64,000 bases of DNA, from positions 62,001 through 126,000 of the forward strand of contig NZ_JBAKFX010000003.1 of assembly GCF_037577855.1 (NCBI RefSeq), read 5' to 3'. Numbering within the stretch: position 1 is the stretch's first letter; every line of letters begins with the position of its first letter. The notes beneath the pieces were generated by a model. That model was not told the origin of the DNA. It ran no database searches and was given only the letters and a program-made list of their open reading frames with translations. This stretch comes from Dethiothermospora halolimnae (lineage in GTDB: Bacteria > Bacillota > Clostridia > Tissierellales > VENL01). Shown here one piece after another: positions 8,939 to 16,729 of the stretch. Position numbers and translations under genes: made by a program.

Positions 8939-10780
8939 TTATTCAACAATAAACTTAATCTTTATACCTTTCTTTAGCTTTTTACCATTAACTGACTTCA
9001 CTTGGTTTGTTATATATAAATAATACTCACCTCGATTATAATTATCTAATGGAATAACCCTTATTATATCCTTTTCTGTATTTTTAAAGACTACATCTAT
9101 CATTTCTCCATACTCATCTGTTATATATATATCCCCGCTATTTAGGGCATCTGCCAAAACATCATAATTAAAATCAATATCCCATTGCTTATCGGGAGCA
9201 ATATCTCGCTTTGTAGACCATATATCCCAATCCTGTTCCATATTATATGCTTTTTTCACTACCTCTAAGTCATAATCATCAACATTATAATCATAATTTA
9301 TGTCAAATTGATTTTCTCTATCTCCTATCATTTTTTTCAATATTTCTATATCCAATATACTTACTATACCATCTTTATTAAAATCACAATCTTTAGCACT
9401 TTTAGTCCAGTTTATAGCAACCCAGCCTTCTATAGAGTCTCCATCTTTTCCTATGGTTTTAACCCTGTATCTTAAATAATCATTTAAAAATATAGGTCCT
9501 TCTAAATATATAAGGGCTTCATTTGGAGAAGACACTGCTATTTTTTCCCCATCATAGTTTCTTATATTTAATCCATAGGGAGTATCATTTATAAGTATAT
9601 CTCCCTTTTCATGGGTATTAAAGCTTACCTGTGTATATGGAGTAGGTGTATCAAATCTGTAGTTTGGATTAGGCTTCCCCTCCACTGGAAGTTCCCTATG
9701 ATCTATACTCCCTATCTCTACATCATATAACATATATGCATAGTCTAAGACCTTCTCTTGATATGCTTTATATTGAACCCAGCTACCATGATGATAGGGT
9801 ATCATATTGGGATTATTAGACTCTGACCATCCATTATATGCCCATATGGCAAAATACCAGTTTTCTAATATTCTAGGGTCATAGTTTCCGATTTTAGGTA
9901 TTATGGGATTATCCCTTAGGGCATATCCCCACTTATCTAATAATATTTCTGCACCAGCATTTATATTATAATCCATATCATACTTTAACTTCTCATCATC
10001 ATACTCTGTATGTATGTGGGGAGTTACCTGCATAACACCATAACTAACACCATCAAAGCTTAATAGAGGCTCTCCATCTTTAAATTGAGTAAAATCACTT
10101 TCAGTATAGGCTATAGATTTTAAAATAACAGGAGGAATTCCTTTTTCTAAGGCTACCTTCTCTATTTTAGCCTCTATTTCTTTTCTAGTTGGATTTTCAT
10201 AATATTTTCTACTACGAAGGGAGAATAACTTAACATCTGAATTTGACTCAGCACTTTTCTTATCTAAAATAAAGTCCTCTCCATCATATATATATGTTGA
10301 TTCTAAATATTTATCTGAATTTGCATTGGCATCATTTTTACTGTATAGAGGAGTCCTTTCTATTATTTTATTATCTCTTACTATCAATACACCCTTATAT
10401 ATATTATTTCTTTCAAAACTCAACTTAATATTTCTATCATTTTCCACTCTAAAAACATAATAATTAAGATATGAAGATGTACCCCCTTCCTTTGAAGTAA
10501 TAATAAGTTCTTGGCTTCCATCATTTGTTAGATCCTCAGAATGTATTCTTTGAAAACTACCTTTAAAGTCAAATTTAGTATCATTTATATATACTATTTC
10601 CCTTACTTGATCAATTTCTATGTCCACTGTTATTTTATCGTTTATATATACTCTATCATTTAATATATCTTTCTTTACTTCGCTTTCAACTTTATCTCCT
10701 AATGCTATGCTATTCATACCTATTACCATAAAAATAATAACCAAAATAAATACCTTTTTATTAATTTCTACCACCCCCAT
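8939..10780 (-). CDS. Secreted lytic transglycosylase with SH3-like, dockerin-like and Big_5 domains
   Basis: This 613-residue protein probably cleaves peptidoglycan glycan strands outside the membrane. Domains in order: signal peptide (about 8-28), a beta domain with an FG-GAP-like DLTNDGSQELI motif (78-120), an SLT transglycosylase domain (about 203-350) with catalytic Glu227 in AYTESDF and the GVMQVTP and AYNG motifs, and an SH3-like region (395-455). Then come two Ca-loop-helix units resembling type I dockerin (462-513; DFNKDGIVSILD and DINYDYNVDDYD) and a C-terminal Big_5 domain (529-612). A dockerin-like element on an SLT enzyme is unusual. The start is uncertain: the ATG has no clear ribosome binding site, and a GGGGGTGG run follows it. 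No linked cohesin was seen. Confidence 0.85.
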   Translation of the reverse strand: MGVVEINKKVFILVIIFMVIGMNSIALGDKVESEVKKDILNDRVYINDKITVDIEIDQVREIVYINDTKFDFKGSFQRIHSEDLTNDGSQELIITSKEGGTSSYLNYYVFRVENDRNIKLSFERNNIYKGVLIVRDNKIIERTPLYSKNDANANSDKYLESTYIYDGEDFILDKKSAESNSDVKLFSLRSRKYYENPTRKEIEAKIEKVALEKGIPPVILKSIAYTESDFTQFKDGEPLLSFDGVSYGVMQVTPHIHTEYDDEKLKYDMDYNINAGAEILLDKWGYALRDNPIIPKIGNYDPRILENWYFAIWAYNGWSESNNPNMIPYHHGSWVQYKAYQEKVLDYAYMLYDVEIGSIDHRELPVEGKPNPNYRFDTPTPYTQVSFNTHEKGDILINDTPYGLNIRNYDGEKIAVSSPNEALIYLEGPIFLNDYLRYRVKTIGKDGDSIEGWVAINWTKSAKDCDFNKDGIVSILDIEILKKMIGDRENQFDINYDYNVDDYDLEVVKKAYNMEQDWDIWSTKRDIAPDKQWDIDFNYDVLADALNSGDIYITDEYGEMIDVVFKNTEKDIIRVIPLDNYNRGEYYLYITNQVKSVNGKKLKKGIKIKFIVE

Positions 10781-10916
10781 AGTTTTTCTACAACAAAGCC
10801 TGTGATAACGGAACGGTCCCTTTGTCCCAGGTTTTAATCAGTTGTTTCGACAAAATATACTAGTTTTATAATATATATTGTACTATAATATTTAGTATTA
10901 GTGCAATATATATCAA

Positions 10917-10946
10917 GTTGTGGGATTACGAATCCCCCAACAACTG
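10917..10946. repeat. Dispersed palindromic repeat, D cassette
   Basis: The sequence GTTGTGGGATTACGAATCCC followed by CCAACAAC is one copy of the GGGGGATTACGAATCCCCC palindrome found many times later in the window. It is followed by two short direct copies of TGAATGGAATT (10943-10984). It lies in the 267-base gap in front of the LTA-synthase fusion gene. Confidence 0.7.
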
Positions 10947-11047
10947 AATGGAATTAATTCTATAATAATTGAATGGAATTCTATAATAGCTAGATGCAAC
11001 AAACTTTTTAACAGCTAAACAACTAAATAATTAGGAGGACCATGTAA

Positions 11048-13573
11048 ATGAAGTCTAAGAAAAATTATATTTCACTGTTTATAGCATCATTAATAATATT
11101 AAAAGTAGGATTATATTATAGTTTAATGGATATAACAATAAATTTTGGTATTAAATTATTATTAAGTCTCGTATATATAGGGCTTATATTTGTATTATTA
11201 AAAAGAAAAAAGAGGTTGTTCCTGTGTATATATATACTTATATCCTTATTAATGTTTGCTGATTCTGTTTATTTTAGATACTTTAATGAAAGTTTAACCT
11301 TTAATATCTTTGGACAGGCGGGGCAATTAGGTGATGTGACTGAAACTATCAAGTTGTTATTAAGTCCTAAGGACTTTTTACTATTCTTAGATATCCCGAT
11401 AATTTATTTATATTTTAAAAAATATAATAAGTCAGTGGATAAATCTTTTAAACTTATATATATAATTTCGACTATAGTTATTGTTACTTTAGTGTTAATT
11501 AATCCCATAAATAGTGATGTGGTAAAGGGGTTAAATAGTCAAGAGTTCTTTACTTATCATATCAAGGATATATACTTATCTATAATGGGGGACGATATAA
11601 AGGTAGGCAAATCTATAGAAAAAGAGTTAGCTAAAACTTTGAATAAAAAACCTCTACCAATAAAAAACAAAAAATTATATGGCATAGGTAAAAATAGAAA
11701 TCTAATAATAATACAAGTGGAGTCTTTTCAAAATATGGTTATAAATAAATACTATAATGGTCAAGAGCTTACACCTAACTTAAATAAATTAATAAAACAA
11801 GATACAATTTATTTTAATAATTATTATCAGCAATTGGGAAAAGGAAATACCTCTGATGCCGAATTTGTTAGTCAAAACTCCATATATGCCCCAATATATG
11901 GTCAAGCCTATGATATCTATAAAGATAACTATTTTTATGGGCTGCCATGGATAATGAGAGATGAGGGTTATAAATCTATAGTTTTCCATGGATATAAAAA
12001 AGAGTTTTGGAATAGAGATGCTGCATATCCTAATCAAGGATTTCAAAGATTTTTTAGTGAAAAGGATTTTGATATTAAAGAAAAAATAGGCTTCGGTTTA
12101 AACGATAAAGATTTTTTTAAACAATCAATTGATTATCTAAAGAACGAAGATAAACCGTTTTATAGTTTTTTAATTACACTAACATGTCATAATCCATATA
12201 ATATGCCTAAAAAATATCATAATATTACTTTAAAAGCAGAGGATAGAGATACGTTATTTGGCAACTATTTACAAGCAGTGCATTATACCGATAAAGCTAT
12301 TGGAGAGTTTATTAAAAGATTAAAAGACAATAACCTCTATAATAACTCAGTTATAGCAATTTATGGAGATCATTTTGGATTAAGTAGTACAGATGATAAT
12401 ATAAATGATAATGTTAGTAGCTTTTTAGGATATGACTATGATTTTGATGAAATGATGAAAATCCCCCTTATAATAAACATACCTGAAAAAGATATTAACC
12501 AAACGATAGATATTGTTGGTGGGCAAATTGATTTTATGCCTACTATATTAAATCTTATGGGGATAGAAAGTAAAAACCCAATTATTTTTGGACGGGATCT
12601 AGTTAATAGTAATTCTGGTTTTGTGGCTTCTCAAACTTATATGCTTAAAGGGTCTTTTATTAAAGATGATATAGTTCTTGAAATGTCCAGAGACGGAATA
12701 TTTAAAAATAGTAGAGCTTGGAATAAACGTACAAGAAAATCAGTAGATTTACAAAAATATAAAAAATACTATGAAAAAGCTATTAAAGAAATAGATAAAG
12801 CCATGTATGTTCTAGAAAATAACATGTTAAAAGAAGTTATAAAGAAAAATAAAGATTTTGATTATGTAAACGTCACTAAGAACAAAATAAAACCAGCTAA
12901 ATTTATTTCCCATGCTGGAGGTAGAATAAAAGGGTTAACCTATACTAATAGTAAAGAATCTTTAGATAAAAGCTACGAAAAAGGCTATGAATTTATAGAA
13001 GTGGATTTTGAATGGACTAGTGATGAAAAAGCAGTATTGCTCCATAGTTGGGACGGCTTCTTAAAAAAGTTTTTTAATGTTGAACCTAAGGTATATTCTC
13101 TAAAAGAATTTAAAAACTTTAAAATGGTAAATAATTGGCATCAAATGACATTAGAGCACTTAAGCATATGGCTTAAAAATCATCCCAATACCTACATAGT
13201 ATCCGATGTAAAAAAAGATAATATAAAACTATTATCTTTGATTAGCAAAAACTATCCTGATATAAAAAGACAAATAATACCACAAATTTATCATACGGGA
13301 GAATACTCTAAAGTAAAATATTTAGGCTATAAGAATATAATCTACACCCTATACAGATCTACTAACTCCGAAGATGAAATAATCAACTTTGCAAAACACA
13401 ATAATTTATTGGCTATAACTATGCCCATTGATAAAGCTAAAACAGGCTTACCCAAAAAACTAAATAAATTAGGAATATTTACTTATAGCCATACTATAAA
13501 CGATTTAGAACTGGCTAAAACTTTAGAAGAAAAAGGTATAGATGGCTTTTATACTGATGATTTAACTGAATAG
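11048..13573 (+). CDS. LTA synthase-like membrane sulfatase fused to a GDPD-like domain
   Basis: This 841-residue membrane enzyme starts at an ATG with AGGAGG at 11033-11038. About five membrane helices (residues 5-150) precede an extracellular LtaS-type domain (about 215-545). The LtaS catalytic pattern is present: Glu225 (QVESF), Thr268 (GNTSDAEF), Arg323 (FWNRD), His381 (TCHNPY) and Asp441-His442 (GDHFG). LtaS enzymes transfer glycerophosphate from phosphatidylglycerol onto a growing polymer. After a helical linker, residues 618-841 form a GDPD/PI-PLC-like TIM barrel with His622 (SHAGG), Glu637, Glu651-x-Asp653 and His666 (LLHSW) in the expected order. The usual Arg after the first His is Ala, as in some uncharacterised GDPD subfamilies. 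The family normally ends after the sulfatase domain, so this is a real fusion of a polymer-making and a potential phosphodiester-cleaving domain. Confidence 0.9.
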   Translation: MKSKKNYISLFIASLIILKVGLYYSLMDITINFGIKLLLSLVYIGLIFVLLKRKKRLFLCIYILISLLMFADSVYFRYFNESLTFNIFGQAGQLGDVTETIKLLLSPKDFLLFLDIPIIYLYFKKYNKSVDKSFKLIYIISTIVIVTLVLINPINSDVVKGLNSQEFFTYHIKDIYLSIMGDDIKVGKSIEKELAKTLNKKPLPIKNKKLYGIGKNRNLIIIQVESFQNMVINKYYNGQELTPNLNKLIKQDTIYFNNYYQQLGKGNTSDAEFVSQNSIYAPIYGQAYDIYKDNYFYGLPWIMRDEGYKSIVFHGYKKEFWNRDAAYPNQGFQRFFSEKDFDIKEKIGFGLNDKDFFKQSIDYLKNEDKPFYSFLITLTCHNPYNMPKKYHNITLKAEDRDTLFGNYLQAVHYTDKAIGEFIKRLKDNNLYNNSVIAIYGDHFGLSSTDDNINDNVSSFLGYDYDFDEMMKIPLIINIPEKDINQTIDIVGGQIDFMPTILNLMGIESKNPIIFGRDLVNSNSGFVASQTYMLKGSFIKDDIVLEMSRDGIFKNSRAWNKRTRKSVDLQKYKKYYEKAIKEIDKAMYVLENNMLKEVIKKNKDFDYVNVTKNKIKPAKFISHAGGRIKGLTYTNSKESLDKSYEKGYEFIEVDFEWTSDEKAVLLHSWDGFLKKFFNVEPKVYSLKEFKNFKMVNNWHQMTLEHLSIWLKNHPNTYIVSDVKKDNIKLLSLISKNYPDIKRQIIPQIYHTGEYSKVKYLGYKNIIYTLYRSTNSEDEIINFAKHNNLLAITMPIDKAKTGLPKKLNKLGIFTYSHTINDLELAKTLEEKGIDGFYTDDLTE

Positions 13574-13705
13574 AACCTGGGGCAAGAGTGCTATTCCTTT
13601 GTCTCAAATTTTATTTTTACAAAATTGTAAATAAACAAAGGTTTTTCATTTTTTATATTGAAATATAGCAGGTATAAACATTTTTATATAAAGGAGGCAA
13701 AAAAA

Positions 13706-15982
13706 TTGAAAAGAAAGATATCATTAATACTAATTATAATTTTATTAACCATATCCTCCAATATGGTTAATGCTAACGACAACAGACCCTTAGGTATTAA
13801 AAAGTCAGGTGATCCAAGCTTTGACGTTTCTATAGATTATCTAAATAGAAATGGGGCAAATGTAGATATCGTTAAAGGAAATAGAATAGTAGACCTATCA
13901 TCAAGAACAAAAAATGGCATTCTTTATTGTGATAAAAATCATACTCTCCGTATAAAAATGTCGCTGCCATTAGATAAAAGTACTGTAAATAATAATAATA
14001 TATATTTATTAAACATATCATCCAATAGAAAGCTAACAAGTATATTGACTATTGATGATAATGATGAAAGTATAGTTTACGTAAAGTCCCCCAGTGGTGG
14101 CTATAGGGTTAATGAAGATTATAAATTAGTGATAACCACTGATTTATATTCAAAAACTAGAAGGAATCTTAAAGAAAACTATACTACACTGATTAGTATT
14201 GTAGACGATAAACCTGATGCTCCATCTAATGTCGATGCTTGGGATGTTTCTAGTAGTAAAATAAAGCTTGCATGGGATAAAGTCGAAGATGCAGACTATT
14301 ATTATATTTATGATAGTAAAAGTTATGATGGCCCTTATACTCCCTGGTATGATAAAAATAAGGAAAAATTTAAAGCCAATTGGGGCAATGATTATTGCGC
14401 CAGTGTTTATAACCTACAGCCAGATACAGATAGATATTATAAAGTTACATCGGTAAAGGATGGTATAGAGTCGGATTTTAGTAATATAGTCTCTGCTAAA
14501 ACCCCTTCATATAGTGAAGTGTCTACCCCTAGAAATGTTCAAGCTTGGGCCGTATCGGATACCGAAATAAGACTATATTGGGACGAAGTTGAAGATGCAG
14601 ATTACTATAATATATATTATAGTGATAAACTAAATGGAACATACTATCCCTTTGTAGATAAAGACGATAATATAGCTAAATTTAATTGGTATTCAGATTA
14701 TTCTCTTATAGATGACCAATGTAATCCAAATGAAACTTGGTATTATAAGGTTGTTGCAGTTAAACACGGCAAAGAATCCGATGCAAGTGAAGTCACCTAT
14801 GCCAAAACCTTTAGTACCTTTACTCTTACACCACCATCTAAAATAAAAGCTTGGGCCATAAATGACTCTACTATAAGGGTCTATTGGGATAAAGTAAGTA
14901 ATGCCGAGTATTATCATGTATATTACAGTGATGAATACGACGGTAAGTATTATCCATTTTTAAATGACTCCGATGATTTATATAAATTTTATTGGAGTGA
15001 AGACTATTGTTTTGAAGACCCTTATAATGAACCTAATAGTACTACATACTACAAGGTCAAATCAGTAGGAAAAGGGATAGCATCAGATTTTAGCGACATC
15101 GTATTTGCTACTACTTCCAACTCTTCTAATGATGATGTTACTTATAGGAGTTTAATTGTGGGTAATAGCAATTATGAAGGGGATGAGTATTTATCTGGTC
15201 CCCAGTATGATGTTGAAAATATGAGAGAGCTATTTATCAAAGCAAAATTAGGACAAATGGACTCTAGTTTTAGTAGCATCAATGACCAAATGGACTTAAA
15301 CAAATCTCAAATACTAAGGGAAATATCAAATACATTTAAAGATGCTGATTATGATGATGTATCATATTTCTATTTTAGTGGTCATGGTACAGTGGACCCC
15401 CGTACAAATACGGCATATATAGTACCTCTTGATGCTACTTATCAAAAGGATTATATAAGTGTTCATGAACTGGAAGCTGCATTAAGTAATATAAGGGGTA
15501 CAAAGGTTGTAATAATAGATGCTTGTTTCTCAGGAGGTTTTATAGATAAATCTTCAGATGGAGAGACTACTGAAGGCTCTTCTAAAGAAATAAATCTAGA
15601 AGATATGCATCAAATATTTAATGAAGAAGTTGAAAAGGCTTTTGGAGATAGTAATGGTATGGAAATAAAACAAAGAGCATACCTAAATTCTAACCAATAC
15701 AAAGTACTAACCTCAGCAAATGGAGGAGAAACTTCTTTAGACTTTGGATATGGAGGAGAATTTACTTTATATTTTTTAGAAGCATGTGGATTCTTTGACG
15801 ATGATCGTATGCAAGCCGACTATAATGGAAATAACATTATTTCCCTTGATGAAATATATACATATTGTGAGAAAAACGTAAGGGGTTCCCAGGTACAGGT
15901 GTTCCCCAAATATAGTGACTTTGAAATATTTAGTTTAGTTAATATTAAATCTAAAAATTCACATGTTGACTTTAAAAAGTAA
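13706..15982 (+). CDS. Secreted caspase-family (C14) protease with three FN3 domains
   Basis: I place the start at TTG 13706 because AAAGGAGG lies just ahead and a clean signal peptide follows (KRKISLILIIILL to VNA). The upstream in-frame ATG at 13658 would add 16 residues before the signal. Domains of the 758-residue product: a Big_5-like N-terminal domain (about 30-165), three FN3 domains (about 172-265, 273-366, 372-468; each with A-W-x-V/I and L/V-x-W-D-x-V motifs), and a caspase-like domain (about 482-740). The catalytic dyad is His560 in SGHGTV and Cys607 in DACFSGGF. Metacaspase-like enzymes cut after Arg/Lys or Asp depending on the family; the specificity here cannot be read. Extracellular location and the next gene, an S-layer N-domain paralogue, suggest a role in surface protein processing (inference). 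Confidence 0.9.
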   Translation: MKRKISLILIIILLTISSNMVNANDNRPLGIKKSGDPSFDVSIDYLNRNGANVDIVKGNRIVDLSSRTKNGILYCDKNHTLRIKMSLPLDKSTVNNNNIYLLNISSNRKLTSILTIDDNDESIVYVKSPSGGYRVNEDYKLVITTDLYSKTRRNLKENYTTLISIVDDKPDAPSNVDAWDVSSSKIKLAWDKVEDADYYYIYDSKSYDGPYTPWYDKNKEKFKANWGNDYCASVYNLQPDTDRYYKVTSVKDGIESDFSNIVSAKTPSYSEVSTPRNVQAWAVSDTEIRLYWDEVEDADYYNIYYSDKLNGTYYPFVDKDDNIAKFNWYSDYSLIDDQCNPNETWYYKVVAVKHGKESDASEVTYAKTFSTFTLTPPSKIKAWAINDSTIRVYWDKVSNAEYYHVYYSDEYDGKYYPFLNDSDDLYKFYWSEDYCFEDPYNEPNSTTYYKVKSVGKGIASDFSDIVFATTSNSSNDDVTYRSLIVGNSNYEGDEYLSGPQYDVENMRELFIKAKLGQMDSSFSSINDQMDLNKSQILREISNTFKDADYDDVSYFYFSGHGTVDPRTNTAYIVPLDATYQKDYISVHELEAALSNIRGTKVVIIDACFSGGFIDKSSDGETTEGSSKEINLEDMHQIFNEEVEKAFGDSNGMEIKQRAYLNSNQYKVLTSANGGETSLDFGYGGEFTLYFLEACGFFDDDRMQADYNGNNIISLDEIYTYCEKNVRGSQVQVFPKYSDFEIFSLVNIKSKNSHVDFKK

Positions 15983-16074
15983 TATAATTTTATGTGTAGT
16001 AACTAATTGCTTAAATTTACTTGTATTAGTATACTATATATAGAGATAAATATTAAAACAAAGGAGGATAATGC

Positions 16075-16449
16075 ATGAAATTAAAACTTGTTATAAAATC
16101 AATTGCTTTATTACTAATAGTTCTGGGTCTCATACCCCTGGCAAGTTACGCGACAGACTTACCAGCCAGTGAGAATGGTACCGTAATTTTGAAAGAAAAA
16201 GGAGTGGCTTTTGACATAGGGTATATGGATAAAGACACTTCTACAGCTCTAAAAGTAGTAGAATCCTTAAATGAGCCAGGAGAAGATATCTTTGTAAAAC
16301 TTTCTAATGGATTTATTTATGACGTTAAAAATGACAAAGAAGTTGGATACAATGAAATTCCAAGTTTAATTTATTACGATAGTGAAGGAATATCTAAGTT
16401 TATTGAGAATAGTAATGAAGTAGATTTACAAGTTACAAATGTAAAATAA
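16075..16449 (+). CDS. Small secreted paralogue of the S-layer protein N-terminal domain
   Basis: This 124-residue protein starts at an ATG with AAAGGAGGATAATGC ahead. Residues 1-26 are a signal peptide (ending YAT). The mature part aligns over its whole length with the N-terminus of the S-layer protein at 25180-28824. Both have PAS-x2-GTVIL, a G-x-A-x-DI-x-YMD block, x-T-x2-ALKVVE, VKL and an IY motif in the same order, while the S-layer protein continues for another 1,100 residues. So this is a stand-alone copy of one S-layer domain. It lies 92 bases behind the caspase gene on the same strand and could be co-expressed with it. A cap, competitor or assembly factor for the S-layer is possible; this is inference. 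Confidence 0.85.
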   Translation: MKLKLVIKSIALLLIVLGLIPLASYATDLPASENGTVILKEKGVAFDIGYMDKDTSTALKVVESLNEPGEDIFVKLSNGFIYDVKNDKEVGYNEIPSLIYYDSEGISKFIENSNEVDLQVTNVK

Positions 16450-16479
16450 AGAAGGAGAATAATGAAACAAGATAAAATA

Positions 16480-16561
16480 TTGATGTATACAAACTGAATG
16501 AAATCATTGATATAATAAATCCAGCAGAAGTTAAATATGTATTAATTCTGCTGGATAGTTT
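16480..16561 (+). repeat. Duplicated 70-bp remnant with a terminator-like hairpin
   Basis: Positions 16480-16550 match 21466-21535 in inverted orientation (shared core TGAAATCATTGATATAATAA and GTTAAATATGTAT). The parent element is unknown; the intact frame on the other copy would read RRIDVWRLNEIIDIINS. In this copy ATCCAGCAGAA and TTCTGCTGGAT form an 11-bp hairpin (16519-16557) followed by a T-rich stretch, which may terminate the 11-16.4 kb genes. Confidence 0.6.
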
Positions 16562-16578
16562 ATTTGGTTTTGTTAGCT

Positions 16579-16680
16579 TTAGATTTTAAATTCTTTAGTA
16601 TATCCCTTTCCTTTATTAGACATGATAATCCTCCCATTCAATTTTATTTATTATATCATGTCCGAGTTTTCACTGTCTAA
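16579..16680 (-). pseudogene. Left end of an IS3-family element with truncated transposase orfA
   Basis: On the minus strand GGGAGGATTATC precedes an ATG (16623) encoding MSNKGKGYTKEFKI and then a stop (16579). That is the usual start of IS3/IS150-group OrfA proteins, cut off after 14 codons. Further upstream, 16658-16680 reads TTAGACAGTGAAAACTCGGA plus CAT, which resembles the end of the transposase fragment at 24.5 kb (AAGACACTTTTTTGTCGGA). It is probably the outer end of the element. Confidence 0.6.
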
Positions 16681-16729
16681 TTAAGTATAACCTATCTATA
16701 TTTTGTAAATTGTAGGAATTTCAATAAAG

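Noticed and set aside
13706..15982. Caspase-type antiphage defence gene
   Set aside because: The protein has a signal peptide and extracellular FN3 domains, and no gasdermin, sensor or other defence partner is adjacent.
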